NCBI GenBank assembly: GCA_023663185.1 | Contig: JAMPHY010000001.1 | Coordinates: 495,826-559,825, forward strand | Source of the DNA: Clostridiales bacterium | GTDB taxonomy: Bacteria; Bacillota; Clostridia; Lachnospirales; Lachnospiraceae | DNA length: 64,000 nucleotides | Direction of reading: 5' to 3' | Shown: in pieces, positions 28,197-37,344 of the stretch | Layout of the letters: every line of letters begins with the position of its first letter | How positions within the stretch are numbered: position 1 is the first letter of the stretch | Translations under genes and position numbers: made by a program | The notes under the pieces: generated by a model | Database searches by the model: none | What the model saw: the letters and a program-made list of their open reading frames with translations, nothing else | What the model was told of the DNA's origin: nothing

Positions 28197-28907
28197 TTAA
28201 ATTTTAATCTGATTCATATCCTGCAATACTTTTCTTCCTATGCAATACTTTGAAATAGAAGACTGAACCAGATTACGATTAGTAATAAGGTGCCTTATAT
28301 ATCCCGGCATCATATAATCAAATTTTACTTCCAAAACATACCGTCCTTCATGCGGAATAGGATAGCTTATGTAGCCGCCATCTAAGAAACGTTCAAAGTC
28401 ATCCGCTACCGATATGCTTTCATCCAATGTAACGCGCATATTTGTAATTTCTTCTGTATATGCGGTTCTCTTATAATCAATAATAGCTTTAGGCATAAAT
28501 TGCTGCGTCATATATTGGACGCAAAATTGTTTCAGCAGGGGTTTTTCTGTCTGCCAGAACAATTCATCAACATTCCCGTCCGCTATTTGTTGATATTCTT
28601 CTAATGAAAGTAAGCAGCTTTCTTTGCAACAGCGTTCATAAATTTTCCTTTTGCATTCCAATTTTAAGAACTGATATTGACGGTCATAATACCTTATTCG
28701 ATATTTATAGCGTTTTGCCAGTCCGGCATCATTTTCTTTTACGCACGAATCTTTGTAATCATCAAAATAAAGGCTGTGTATTTCATATTTTCCATCTTCA
28801 TCACCATGATAGTCTTTATCAAGTAAAGCGGATAAACGACTTTCTAAAATACCAAAATCATGATTGGTACAACGATACTTCCATTCATTCCTATATTTTT
28901 TAATGCC
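28197..28907 (-). CDS. VTC-domain polyphosphate-polymerase-like protein (start uncertain)
   Basis: The VTC domain binds ATP and phosphate inside a tunnel of basic residues. Here it begins at KKYRNEWKYRC, with the characteristic later elements IHSLYFDDYKD, KYRIRYYDR, LKLECKRK and YVLEVKFD. In-frame starts are ATG 28949, GTG 28913 and ATT 28907. The ATG lies inside a hairpin at 28928-28955 and has no spaced ribosome site. GGGAGGG lies about eight bases before the ATT and directly abuts the GTG. I give the ATT as best-spaced, with the GTG as the alternative. It heads the VTC-DUF4956-CotH set. Confidence 0.75.
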   Translation of the reverse strand, partial: GIKKYRNEWKYRCTNHDFGILESRLSALLDKDYHGDEDGKYEIHSLYFDDYKDSCVKENDAGLAKRYKYRIRYYDRQYQFLKLECKRKIYERCCKESCLLSLEEYQQIADGNVDELFWQTEKPLLKQFCVQYMTQQFMPKAIIDYKRTAYTEEITNMRVTLDESISVADDFERFLDGGYISYPIPHEGRYVLEVKFDYMMPGYIRHLITNRNLVQSSISKYCIGRKVLQDMNQIKI

Positions 28908-28927
28908 ATCCACCCTCCCTTTAATAT

Positions 28928-28955
28928 AGAAGGACAGCTTAAAAGCCATCCTTCT
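28928..28955 (-). terminator. hairpin after the GH130 operon
   Basis: Arms AGAAGGA and TCCTTCT with two G-U pairs and a GC step inside, in the 60 bases after the GH130 stop. There is a short AT-rich tail rather than a T-run. It overlaps the first codons of the longest possible VTC frame, which argues against that start. Confidence 0.5.
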
Positions 28956-28967
28956 AATAATTTTTAC

Positions 28968-29990
28968 TTATCTCATGCCAATCTCCGTATCGGACTCTGT
29001 TACATGGCTGTGCTCTTTGATATAAGCCATAATCTCATCAACCTTAGTAAACGCAAGCCCTACATAGCTATCTGCGCAGCCATAGAACAAGGCAATCTTA
29101 CCACTCTCGGAATCATGAATGGTAGCGCAAGGGAAGCATACGTTAGGAACGAAGCCTCTTTCCTCGTACCACTCTTCCGGAGTAAGCAGGAAGTTCTCAC
29201 ATCTGTAAAGCACCTTAGACGGATTATCAATATCCAGAATAGCGCCGCCAATCGAATACACATATCCGTTGCAGGTTCCACTTACGCCGTGGTAGAACAA
29301 AAGCCAGCCTTCCGTTGTCTCGATAGGAGCAGCTCCGCCGCCGATTTTAAGGGACTCCCACCACTCTACGCTTCTTGCCATTACATGTCTGTGCTTACCC
29401 CAGTATACCATATCCGGACTCTCGCTTAAGAAGATATCGCCAAAAGGCGTATGTCCTGAATCTGAAGGGCGGCTTAAAAGTACATAGTTGCCGTTAATCT
29501 TTCTCGGGAACAGTACGGCGTTCCTGTTGAAAGGAATAAACGGATTCTCAATTCTGGTGAATGTCTTGAAATCAGTGGTCTTTGCGATACCGATGGAAGC
29601 TCCGTAAAAGTCCTGACACCAGATAACATAATATGTATCTTCAACCTTTACAAGACGGGGATCATAAGCGTACAAAGGCATAAAGTCATTGCCTTTCTCG
29701 TCTTTAAACTGAATCTTATTCGGCTCAAAGTCCCAATGGATAGCGTCTTTACTGTGTCCCAAATAAATATAGGAAATACCGTTGGTCTGCTCTCCCCTGA
29801 ATACGCCGATAAACTCATCACCATAAGGCATAACGGCGCTGTTGAAAATTCTTGCAACTCCTTCAATAGGATTTCTGCCTATAATGGGATTTTCGGTATA
29901 TCTCCAAATAGGCGCACCCTTAAGGCCTTCAGGTTTCTCCTGCCACGGTACATTCTTTACCACAGGACTAATCATTTTGATTTCACTCAT
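28968..29990 (-). CDS. GH130 beta-1,4-mannoside phosphorylase (GH130_2-like)
   Basis: 340 residues, five-bladed propeller phosphorylase. Motifs: NPIIGRNPIEGVARIFNSAVMPYGDEFIGVFR (with the general-acid region), YDPRLVKVEDTYYVIWCQDFYG (Asp/Arg), GGGAAPIETTEGWLLFYHGV (phosphate site). The length and sequence pattern match mannooligosaccharide phosphorylases such as RaMP2, while the 390-residue neighbour matches the mannosylglucose phosphorylase type. Together with the epimerase they form the known cytoplasmic mannan route of Ruminococcus type. Exact specificity is inferred. Confidence 0.88.
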   Translation of the reverse strand: MSEIKMISPVVKNVPWQEKPEGLKGAPIWRYTENPIIGRNPIEGVARIFNSAVMPYGDEFIGVFRGEQTNGISYIYLGHSKDAIHWDFEPNKIQFKDEKGNDFMPLYAYDPRLVKVEDTYYVIWCQDFYGASIGIAKTTDFKTFTRIENPFIPFNRNAVLFPRKINGNYVLLSRPSDSGHTPFGDIFLSESPDMVYWGKHRHVMARSVEWWESLKIGGGAAPIETTEGWLLFYHGVSGTCNGYVYSIGGAILDIDNPSKVLYRCENFLLTPEEWYEERGFVPNVCFPCATIHDSESGKIALFYGCADSYVGLAFTKVDEIMAYIKEHSHVTESDTEIGMR

Positions 29991-30070
29991 TTTTTACTTT
30001 CCTCCACTTTAAATTTATATATTTTGTAACAGTTCAGCCCGCGTCATTCACAAAACGCGATTACAACGCT

Positions 30071-31243
30071 TTACTGCTGTTCCAAAAATTTCAAATTTTT
30101 CTCTATCAGCTCACATCTTTGCGCCACACATTCAACCGAACGCAGCGGATCTGTGGGCGTATTGAACACATAATCAATCAGCTTGTCTATCGTAGTGACC
30201 GCTACATGCAGTCTGGTGTCGCTGGAAGCGTAGTAGATATAGACGTCTCCGTTTTCCGTATTAATCGCTCCGTTAGTAAATACCACATTTGATACGTCTC
30301 CGACACGCTCCGCTTCTCTTGGTCCTATCAAAAGTCCCGACGGCTCTGCAATCACCTTTGACGGATCGTTTAAATCCGTAGCAAAAGCATATATAACATA
30401 CCTTAAGCCTGCCGCGGTATTTCTTACGCCGTGCGCAATATGTATCCAGCCTTTTTCAGTCTTAATCGGAACTGCGCCCGCGCCATTCTTCGACTCCGTA
30501 ATGGTATGATATCTGCGGATACTTGTCATTTTTTCCTCATCAATAACCGCATGTGTGATATCGTCGCACAGACCGAAGCCAATGCCGCCGCCTGAACCGG
30601 TCTCGATAAAATCGTCCATAGGCCTTGTATAAAAAGCATATTTTCCGTTTACAAACTCAGGGTGCAGCACTACGTTTCTCTGCTGCGGAGAATGTAAAGT
30701 CACCAGATTAGGCAGACGCTCCCAAGTCTTTAAATCCTTTGTCCTGACGATTCCTGCTGCCGCTACCGCTGCGGAAAGGTCATTTACGGAAGTGTCTTTG
30801 CTCTCTGAGCAGAATACGCCGTAAATATAGCCGTCTTCATGTTTCGTCAGACGCATATCATATACATTGGTTTCCTCCGGACATGTATCCGGCAGTAAAA
30901 TCGGATAATCCCAGAACTTAAATCCGTCTACGCCATTATCACTCTCTGCCACGCCGAAGAAAGATTTCCTGTCATTTCCTTCAATCCTTGCCACCAGATA
31001 AAACTTGCCATCCAGATAGATAGCGCCCGAATTCATCACGGCGTTGACTCCCAGCCTTTCCATGAAATACGGATTTGTCTCAGGATTTAAGTCATATTTC
31101 CAAGTAAGCGGAATATGTTCCCTTGTCAGCACAGGATACTCGTATCTGTCATAGATTCCGTTGTAAAAATCAGATTTTACGTTCTTTCTGGCAATCAATT
31201 TATTATACTTTTCCAACTCTTCTTTATATTTTTTATGCAGCAT
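30071..31243 (-). CDS. GH130 4-O-beta-D-mannosyl-D-glucose phosphorylase (GH130_1-like)
   Basis: 390 residues. It has the N-terminal helical extension of GH130_1 ([21 protein letters not shown]), then [45 protein letters not shown] and [20 protein letters not shown]. The family member converts mannosyl-glucose plus phosphate to mannose-1-phosphate and glucose. It lies between the epimerase upstream and the second phosphorylase downstream, all leftward, matching the mannobiose to mannosyl-glucose to mannose-1-phosphate pathway. Confidence 0.9.
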   Translation of the reverse strand: MLHKKYKEELEKYNKLIARKNVKSDFYNGIYDRYEYPVLTREHIPLTWKYDLNPETNPYFMERLGVNAVMNSGAIYLDGKFYLVARIEGNDRKSFFGVAESDNGVDGFKFWDYPILLPDTCPEETNVYDMRLTKHEDGYIYGVFCSESKDTSVNDLSAAVAAAGIVRTKDLKTWERLPNLVTLHSPQQRNVVLHPEFVNGKYAFYTRPMDDFIETGSGGGIGFGLCDDITHAVIDEEKMTSIRRYHTITESKNGAGAVPIKTEKGWIHIAHGVRNTAAGLRYVIYAFATDLNDPSKVIAEPSGLLIGPREAERVGDVSNVVFTNGAINTENGDVYIYYASSDTRLHVAVTTIDKLIDYVFNTPTDPLRSVECVAQRCELIEKNLKFLEQQ

Positions 31244-31295
31244 TATTCGCCCTCCTTATAACCTTTATGCGCACTGTTCACTTCCCTTATAGCTT

Positions 31296-32471
31296 TTATG
31301 CAACATCGTTTGCCCGCTTTATAACTTCTATGCACATTCTGCCGTTATGGTACGGACATTTCCACGGCTCTACAATCGGCTTGCCGCTCACGGACTCGCC
31401 CTGCGGCGTAACGTCCCAGAACCACTCTGAGCCTGCGCGTTTATCAATCACATGCTCCTTAATAAACTTCCATTCTGATTCAGCCGCCTCTATGTATTCC
31501 TTCTTTTCCGGCGCAAGCTTATATCCGTTTAAGAAGCCTACCACAGTCTCAGCCTGCACCCACCAGATACGGTTGGTATTTACAACGCCCTTTTCACATT
31601 CATTGGCAAGCGAATGTCCGTCAAACGCCACCTTATATATCTGCGCGGTCAAATCCAGAATAATCGGTAAAAGCTTGTCTTTATACTTCTTTTCCCCGAG
31701 AATTTCTACGCCTCTGTCAATCAGCCACGCTGTTTCGATGTCATGTCCGTAGGAATGTAAGTCTATGATGGAATTCATTTCCCTGTCAAAGAAAACTTCC
31801 TGACGGTGCAGTTTAGGATTATACACCTTATCGGCAAACTCATCGAGAATCCACTCTAAGCGTTTCTTAACCGCCTCGTCCTTACTTACCCTGTATAACT
31901 CTGTATACGCCTCGAACACATGCAGCAGGGTGTTCATGGTCTTTTCAGCTATAACGCCGTTCTCAGAAAGCTTGTCGTTAGTTATCTCCACAAAGTCCCT
32001 GTCAAAAGCTTCCTTATATCCGATTTCGTCCATGCAGCGCTCTTCGATTATATGAAAAAGCTCCATCGCCGTATCAAGCGCCTCCTTATCGCCGGAAGCG
32101 TCATAATAAGAAGACAGTGCATATATGGAAAACGCCTGATTATATGTATGTTTGGTAGTATCCTCCGGCGTCCCGTCATAGCGCACAGACCAGTAGACTC
32201 CGCCTTTCTCCTTATCCACACAGTAATTTTTCATAAATTCATATCCATGCTTAGCTTCTTCCAGCAGACTTTCGTCCTTAAGAAGCATATAGGCATTGGC
32301 AAAAAACCATGTAATCCGGCTGTTCAGAATACAACCCTTAACCGCTTGTTTGTCCACATTCAGCTCATGGTCCATAAAGCCGTAATAACCGCCGAACTCA
32401 TTATCCCTAAGCTTCTTCCAAAACGGAATAATACACTCTTCAAGATGCGCCTTTACCTCTTCTACCATCAT
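31296..32471 (-). CDS. cellobiose 2-epimerase (AGE family)
   Basis: 391 residues, (alpha/alpha)6 barrel. EFGGYYGFMDHELNVDKQAVKGCILNSRITWFFANAY, RHQEVFFDREMNS, and SYGHDIETAWLIDRGVE with the catalytic His are characteristic. It epimerises the reducing-end sugar of beta-1,4-disaccharides, here probably mannobiose to mannosyl-glucose for the adjacent phosphorylase. It is the first gene of the operon. Two tandem ATG codons at the start make it uncertain by one residue. Confidence 0.93.
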   Translation of the reverse strand: MMVEEVKAHLEECIIPFWKKLRDNEFGGYYGFMDHELNVDKQAVKGCILNSRITWFFANAYMLLKDESLLEEAKHGYEFMKNYCVDKEKGGVYWSVRYDGTPEDTTKHTYNQAFSIYALSSYYDASGDKEALDTAMELFHIIEERCMDEIGYKEAFDRDFVEITNDKLSENGVIAEKTMNTLLHVFEAYTELYRVSKDEAVKKRLEWILDEFADKVYNPKLHRQEVFFDREMNSIIDLHSYGHDIETAWLIDRGVEILGEKKYKDKLLPIILDLTAQIYKVAFDGHSLANECEKGVVNTNRIWWVQAETVVGFLNGYKLAPEKKEYIEAAESEWKFIKEHVIDKRAGSEWFWDVTPQGESVSGKPIVEPWKCPYHNGRMCIEVIKRANDVA

Positions 32472-32545
32472 ATCCTTAGTTACCCTTTCCTTTCATTAAT
32501 ATATAAAGCTGCGCCAAATCATTTAACAAAAAACAATATAATATA

Positions 32546-32573
32546 AGTATATACTACTTTACTTTTTATTCAA
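32546..32573 (-). promoter_or_regulatory. predicted promoter of the mannoside phosphorolysis operon
   Basis: Minus strand -35 TTGAAT (32568-32573) and -10 TATACT (32546-32551), 16-base spacing, about 75 bases upstream of the epimerase. Left of 32635 a stretch GATTCAGCCCGCAGGCGCAT resembles the arm of the dispersed hairpin at 43626. Confidence 0.5.
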
Positions 32574-32635
32574 TAAAAATTTTTCGGTTTTTTAATTTTC
32601 TTGCACCGATTCAGCCCGCAGGCGCATGGCGTCTT

Positions 32636-34468
32636 TTAACCTCTATACAACTCACGGTACGCCGCCGCGCGCCCCTTATCAAAAGCCGTCCTTATCTGTT
32701 CTACTACCTGCTTATCCCTGAGTCTTGCCGTCAAAAGCGGTGAAAACCTCTTGCCTTCTAACTTAACCGCTTCTTCAACCGCCTCGTCAAAGGTTTTTTT
32801 CTCCCCCATATAAAGCCTTTCGGTATCGGTCATGTTATCCAGCCAGTCAATAAGGGCTATCACGTCCACCATCTGCCTGTAAGGGCAGTCCAGACGCTTA
32901 TAGGCATTCGGATAGCCCGAAACACCGTCATACCATGAATGATGTCCCCTTGCGACTGCCGCATATCGCTTAGTTGAAGGTCTTCCCTCTAACCATTGCG
33001 CCCCCACGATAGTATGGAGTTTGGACATTTCATATTCATCGTCAAACCACTGTCTGATTATCCTTGAATATAAATTCATAAAGCACATTCTTCCGATATC
33101 GTAAAATCTTCCGCATTCCAGCGCGTAATTTTCTACCTCGCTCTTCTTCCTGTCTAAATCCTCAATGTCCCTTATTTCGTCGATATCGTCAAAGAACTCC
33201 TTATCTTCTTCCATTATAATTCTGCAAAACGCCGCCGACGCTTCCCCGACCACCCGCGCGCGAACATACTGGTCAGGCGCAAAGCACATCTGCAGTTTTT
33301 TAAGGAACTCTTTATATGTAACTCCGCCTTCAATCTCGACAAATGTATATGTAAGCTGCCTAAGATAAAGAAAGAGCAGCTCGTTTCTGTCCGTATCCGG
33401 AAAAGCGTCCATATAAGTAAAAAGCCTGTTATACAGATATTTAACGTATTTTTTTCTCCGGGGAATTTTCTCAGGATTATTCAATAAGAACTGGCAATAA
33501 AAAGCAGGCATGGATATTATGCCATACATGCCGTTTTCAGAAAAATCCTCAGGCTCAACTGCGTCCATTAAAGCCTCTAACTTGGTAAGCAGACCGTCAA
33601 GCGTCTCCATGCCGCAGTAATAATCGATAACATTGCAGGAATATTGCGGACGTATCATCAAAGGTTCATTATTAGCCGCCGCTTCCTGAAGCCGCCGCTG
33701 GTATACGATATACGCCGATTCCATGACGTCTTCAATATCCTGCGGCGTCATATGATTTTCTTTACCGTATGAAATGCTCGCCGCCATCTGCTGATGAGTC
33801 ATATAGATATACCTGTCCCACGGCAAATCCGGCTCTTTTTCCTGATAAGACTTGTCGTTTAAGATTTGCAGGGTATGTTTCACCATATGGATTTTTTCAT
33901 TGGAAACCCTGAATCTGCCAAGTGCCATATTAGCGCGGGCGCGAAGTATGTATCCCCGCGTCTGCGTATCGTCGATTTCATCATAATATTTCAAATAAGC
34001 CGCAGCCTCGGCAAAACACAGCCGCATCTGCATAATGTATTTCTCGCTTTCGTCATAATCCGTACCGACTAACTTATTGCATAGACCATAATAGCCCATG
34101 CCCAGCCAATATAACTCCCGAATTATACCATTTCTGTTCTTCTTCTGCCTCTCCACGCTTAAAAAAGCCTTATGCAGCTGGCAGAAAAGCCCTATATCAA
34201 GCTCTTCCTTGCCCTTATTTAGATTATCCGTAAACTCATGCAGGTCTTTAAGTTCGTCCTCGTCCGCGTCAAATATACGGTCTAAAACCGGAAATAAATT
34301 GTCTCTTAATAGTTCCATGTTGCGTATTATCTTTTGCTCCGCACGTTTCCTGTTGCCGCTTATATAACCGGCAAACTCTTCAAAAGACATATTTTCCTGT
34401 TTCCCGCGCATATTCAGCGTAGCAATGTCTCTTAAATTTGCAATATATTCTTCCTGATATTGCCGCAT
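32636..34468 (-). CDS. HD-GYP-like phosphohydrolase domain protein
   Basis: 610 residues. The N-terminal 370 residues are helical with repeat-like character (TPR-like is possible) and no membrane segment. The C-terminal part contains a degenerate HD-GYP core: RGHHSWYDGVSGYP, then VDVIALIDWLDNMTDTERLYMGEKKTFDEAVEEAV, the order seen in c-di-GMP phosphodiesterases. It is encoded directly after the hybrid histidine kinase, with a 92-base gap, so a shared signalling function is plausible. Catalytic competence is uncertain. Confidence 0.72.
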   Translation of the reverse strand: MRQYQEEYIANLRDIATLNMRGKQENMSFEEFAGYISGNRKRAEQKIIRNMELLRDNLFPVLDRIFDADEDELKDLHEFTDNLNKGKEELDIGLFCQLHKAFLSVERQKKNRNGIIRELYWLGMGYYGLCNKLVGTDYDESEKYIMQMRLCFAEAAAYLKYYDEIDDTQTRGYILRARANMALGRFRVSNEKIHMVKHTLQILNDKSYQEKEPDLPWDRYIYMTHQQMAASISYGKENHMTPQDIEDVMESAYIVYQRRLQEAAANNEPLMIRPQYSCNVIDYYCGMETLDGLLTKLEALMDAVEPEDFSENGMYGIISMPAFYCQFLLNNPEKIPRRKKYVKYLYNRLFTYMDAFPDTDRNELLFLYLRQLTYTFVEIEGGVTYKEFLKKLQMCFAPDQYVRARVVGEASAAFCRIIMEEDKEFFDDIDEIRDIEDLDRKKSEVENYALECGRFYDIGRMCFMNLYSRIIRQWFDDEYEMSKLHTIVGAQWLEGRPSTKRYAAVARGHHSWYDGVSGYPNAYKRLDCPYRQMVDVIALIDWLDNMTDTERLYMGEKKTFDEAVEEAVKLEGKRFSPLLTARLRDKQVVEQIRTAFDKGRAAAYRELYRG

Positions 34469-34560
34469 AATAATCTGCTCTTTCCTATTTGTTTCGTACA
34501 GTCAGCACAGTCAATGCGCAGACCTGATGGACAGTTACATAAGTCTTGCCAAATCCGATG

Positions 34561-36279
34561 TTATGTAAACCTATTGCGTAATATTTCCCTCAGCCGTTCC
34601 GGATCTATCGGCTTTGAACAATGCTCGTTCATGCCCGCTTCTTTTGAACGCCTGATATCTTCTACAAAGGCATTCGCCGTCATTGCCACAATCCACACAC
34701 TCTTGGCGTCGCTGCGCTGCAGCTCCCTGATACGCCTTGTTGCCTCATAACCGTCCATTATCGGCATCTGTATATCCATTAATATTAAGTCGTAATAACC
34801 CTCTTGCGAATCTTCAAAAGCCTTAAGCGCCTGCGCTCCGTCGTCGGCAGTTTCTACATTTATTCCAGTTACCGACAACATCTCTAACTCTATTTCCTGA
34901 TTTAATTCTACGTCTTCCACAAGCAGCACGCGGTATTTACTATAATCTTCTTCCCTTTCAGTATTTGCTCCGTCCGCGCTCTTGCTGCCTATAGCCTCCG
35001 CCAACGTCGTAAGAAGCTTGCTTTTAAATAGCGGACACGGTACAAAAGCGTTGACTCCTGCGCGGGTGGCTCGAAACTCTATCTGCGCCCAGTCGTCATC
35101 TGATACCAGTAAAATAGGGAAATCCCTTCCTGCAAGCTGCCTCACATGAGCCGCAAGTTCCAACGCGCTCATGTCCACTATCTCCTGTCCAAGCAGCATC
35201 GCACACGGCATATGCTCTTCGTACTGCGCCTCCGTCAGCCATTCTACCGCGCCCAGACCGTCGTTTTTATGCACGGAAATAAGCCCGCCGTCATTAAGAT
35301 ACTCTCCAATCTGCCCTATCCTGTCCTCTCTGCTTTCAACTACGAGTACAGCCTGTCCGTCCGGAAGTTCAGGGATTTTGCCGGATTGCTCCGATACCTT
35401 CATGGGAATGTCTATATAAAAGGTACTGCCCAAACCTTCTGTACTCTCAATATTTATATTTCCGCCCATACGGTCCACAAGATTTTTTACAATCGACATT
35501 CCCAGCCCCGTACCTTCAATACTCTTGTTTTCCTTATTGTTTACACGTTCAAACGGAACAAAGATTTTCTTTAAAAACGCCTCACTCATGCCTACGCCGT
35601 TGTCTTTACACATAAATTCAAGCCATACCCTGCTGCTTGACGATTGTACATCAGCCCCGCTATCGTCATGACGCTGTGAAAAACGCACCTGTATTTCGCC
35701 GCCTTCATGTGTATACTTTATCGCATTGCCAATGATATTTACCAAAATCTGCCTAAGACGCAGCGGATCGCCTATCAGCTTTTCCTCAAGAATTTTCGCA
35801 ATCTCCAAATTCAAGCTCTGCTTTCTCTGCTCCGCCTGCGGATAAACAATGACGGCAATGTCATGTATAAGGTCTGCCAAAGAAAAGTCTTCGTCACTAA
35901 GAGCAAGACGCCCACTGTCAATTCTGGACATATCAAGCACGTCGTTTACCAGACTCATAAGATGCGATGATGCAGATTTTATTTTCAAAAGACAGTCGTG
36001 AACCCTCGGTTTCTCATCAATATGCGACAAGCCTATGGTCGTCATTCCCATAATGGCGTTCATGGGCGTGCGTATATCATGCGACATGTTAGATAAAAAA
36101 CTGCTCTTTGCCACATTTGCAGCCTCCGCTGCTTTAAGGGCGTCTTCCAGTTCGGCGTTTTTTTTCAAAAGCTCTCTATTCGCAGTTTCAAGCTCTTCTA
36201 TCCGCCGTGTAACATCAATTCCGTCTATTATAAGCTTCCCGTTGTTTTCATCAACTCTGTGGTTTCCTTCCGTTTGCAT
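34561..36279 (-). CDS. hybrid histidine kinase without membrane segment
   Basis: 572 residues. Short N-terminal region with coiled coil (residues 25-55), HisKA with phospho-acceptor His67 (FLSNMSHDIRTPMNAIMG), a HATPase domain with N-, G1- (DNGVGMS) and G2- (GTGLGMSIV) boxes, then two receiver-like domains. The first, about residues 310-425, looks degenerate (AMLLGQEIVDMSA). The second has LLVEDVELN and the phospho-acceptor in LILMDIQMPIMDGYEA. The protein lacks transmembrane or PAS segments, so input is probably cytoplasmic. Confidence 0.9.
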   Translation of the reverse strand: MQTEGNHRVDENNGKLIIDGIDVTRRIEELETANRELLKKNAELEDALKAAEAANVAKSSFLSNMSHDIRTPMNAIMGMTTIGLSHIDEKPRVHDCLLKIKSASSHLMSLVNDVLDMSRIDSGRLALSDEDFSLADLIHDIAVIVYPQAEQRKQSLNLEIAKILEEKLIGDPLRLRQILVNIIGNAIKYTHEGGEIQVRFSQRHDDSGADVQSSSSRVWLEFMCKDNGVGMSEAFLKKIFVPFERVNNKENKSIEGTGLGMSIVKNLVDRMGGNINIESTEGLGSTFYIDIPMKVSEQSGKIPELPDGQAVLVVESREDRIGQIGEYLNDGGLISVHKNDGLGAVEWLTEAQYEEHMPCAMLLGQEIVDMSALELAAHVRQLAGRDFPILLVSDDDWAQIEFRATRAGVNAFVPCPLFKSKLLTTLAEAIGSKSADGANTEREEDYSKYRVLLVEDVELNQEIELEMLSVTGINVETADDGAQALKAFEDSQEGYYDLILMDIQMPIMDGYEATRRIRELQRSDAKSVWIVAMTANAFVEDIRRSKEAGMNEHCSKPIDPERLREILRNRFT

Positions 36280-36316
36280 TTGTGTTCCTCATATACTACC
36301 TTTATTACATGTTGCT

Positions 36317-36356
36317 ACAGTTCAGCCACGCCCATTCGACATGTGTGTTGAACTGT
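36317..36356. repeat. inverted repeat with ACAGTTCA / TGAACTGT arms
   Basis: Perfect 8-bp arms, spacer of 24 bases, in the 270-base gap between the hybrid kinase and the pyrophosphatase-like gene. The arm and the following GCCACGCCC resemble sequences at 9919 and the ends of the hairpin at 43626. The rest of this gap holds no supported gene; a short frame, 36322-36507 on the minus strand, has no recognisable features. Confidence 0.45.
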
Positions 36357-36549
36357 TATTATTATATAATGTATTCACACAACTGTCAAAGAATAGATGG
36401 AAATAACTGAAAATAGAAATTGGTAAATTTATATTACCTTTTTTCAATCCGACAGTTTCAACCCCCTGCATGCCTGACTGATTTAATATATGACTCAGGA
36501 ACTTCAAACAATTTTCTAATCTTTTTCACCCTAATATGCTCCTTTAAAT

Positions 36550-36897
36550 TTATCTACGGATTAATACGCCTTTCATGAACTGTGTTTCATTATGAGTTTC
36601 ATATACAATGGACTTTTCTTCTTCTGTACAGCCAATTAGTATTTTGATTTCAGAATCTCTCTTCATTAAATCAACGATACACATTATAGCATCAACTTTT
36701 TTGTCTCCGCTTCCAACCCATACATCTATTCCGGCATTATCCATCGAAGAAGTACCTTTTAAATATCCATAGTCAAGCCGATAAATGAAGTCAGGATATT
36801 TAGGGTGTGCTGTCCCTTTCGGTCTGTCTATTACGATTTCTGAATTATTCACTAATTCATCTAAAGCATTCCAAAATTCAATATTGCAGCTATCCAT
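36550..36897 (-). CDS. inorganic-pyrophosphatase-like protein
   Basis: 115 residues. EIVIDRPKGTAHPKYPDFIYRLDYGYLKGTSSMDNAGIDVWVGS matches the small Firmicutes family labelled inorganic pyrophosphatase, with acidic residues suited to metal binding. The canonical PPase motif DxDPxD is not clear, so catalysis is unproven. It borders the accessory toxin array on its right. Confidence 0.7.
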   Translation of the reverse strand: MDSCNIEFWNALDELVNNSEIVIDRPKGTAHPKYPDFIYRLDYGYLKGTSSMDNAGIDVWVGSGDKKVDAIMCIVDLMKRDSEIKILIGCTEEEKSIVYETHNETQFMKGVLIRR

Positions 36898-36911
36898 ATT
36901 ATCACCTCGCC

Positions 36912-36955
36912 AAACACCGATTTTACAAGCGGAATTTCCTCAATATAAAATATCA
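36912..36955 (-). pseudogene. VanZ-family gene remnant 1 (about 40 bases)
   Basis: On the minus strand, ATTTTATATTGAGGAAATTC matches the 3' part of the intact vanZ gene at 39104-39130 (ATTTTATATTGGGGAGATTC). Too short to code for anything. It marks a copy of the vanZ segment beside the first toxin module. Confidence 0.6.
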
Positions 36956-36970
36956 TTTTATAGAATATAG

Positions 36971-36999
36971 TTGTCATTTTCAATCATATATGATATTAT
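36971..36999 (+). promoter_or_regulatory. toxin module 1 sense promoter
   Basis: -35 TTGTCA (36971-36976), 17-base spacer, -10 TATTAT (36994-36999). The likely start is G37006, so the RNA begins GTTGTCAACCC. The -10 and spacer (CATATATGA) are shared with modules 2 and 3. Confidence 0.7.
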
Positions 37000-37047
37000 T
37001 TTTATGTTGTCAACCCATTCCGGCAACGGAAAGGGGGTGTATATGCA

Positions 37048-37137
37048 ATGCCAGGCTCATTCATTCTCTCTGTATTGGCAAGTATAGTTGCCTACTATAT
37101 TTGCAAATGGCTAGACAGTGAGATTGACAACAACTAG
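37048..37137 (+). CDS. Fst-like type I toxin peptide, copy 1 (29 aa)
   Basis: MPGSFILSVLASIVAYYICKWLDSEIDNN: one hydrophobic segment (residues 4-18), then ICKWLD and a polar, acidic tail, the pattern of Fst/par-type membrane toxins. AAGGGGG lies 10 bases before ATG 37048. A hairpin with a GCAA tetraloop (TTCCG-GCAA-CGGAA) is just upstream of it. The RNA 5' end GTTGTCAA is complementary to TTGACAAC at the end of the ORF, so the mRNA can close on itself. Three copies lie in this window. Confidence 0.78.
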   Translation: MPGSFILSVLASIVAYYICKWLDSEIDNN

Positions 37138-37159
37138 CCTTGGTTTGCCCAGCCATAAA

Positions 37160-37271
37160 TGCGGAAGAAACTCCGGTAGTTGCCCCTACCGGAGTTTCGT
37201 TTTGTACATGCATAACATGTCAGACTCATTTTGCCTAACGGCATTATAGCATATGCAGAAAATAAAAGCAA
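37160..37271 (-). ncRNA. toxin module 1 antisense RNA and its promoter
   Basis: Minus strand -35 TTGCTT (37266-37271), 17-base spacer, -10 TATAAT (37243-37248) with an extended TG. The start is near 37236 and the RNA would run about 75 nt through the shared hairpin. It contains sequence complementary to the toxin start region: direct repeat 37203-37230 (TGTACATGCATAACATGTCA...) matches 37038-37061 (TGTATATGCAATGCCAGGCT...). Predicted from sequence only. Confidence 0.7.
37167..37198. terminator. toxin module 1 shared hairpin (13-bp stem)
   Basis: GAAACTCCGGTAG (37167-37179), six-base loop, CTACCGGAGTTTC (37186-37198), then CGTTTTG. It would terminate the sense RNA and also lies at the end of the predicted antisense RNA. 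The T-tract is weak on the antisense side. Confidence 0.75.
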
Positions 37272-37344
37272 TATGCAAAAACTTTGAGTTTCCAATTTGA
37301 GTTTCCAATTTTTCCTTATAAAAATATTCTCTGCAAACCGAAAT

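Noticed and set aside
36322-36507. 61-residue minus-strand frame in the gap right of the hybrid kinase
   Set aside because: No ribosome site for its start, no family resemblance; it overlaps the inverted repeat at 36317-36356.
37043-37085. Alternative upstream ATG in toxin copy 1 (frame MQCQAHSFSLYWQV)
   Set aside because: The frame is short and not shared by copies 2 and 3, while the ATG at 37048 gives the conserved membrane peptide.
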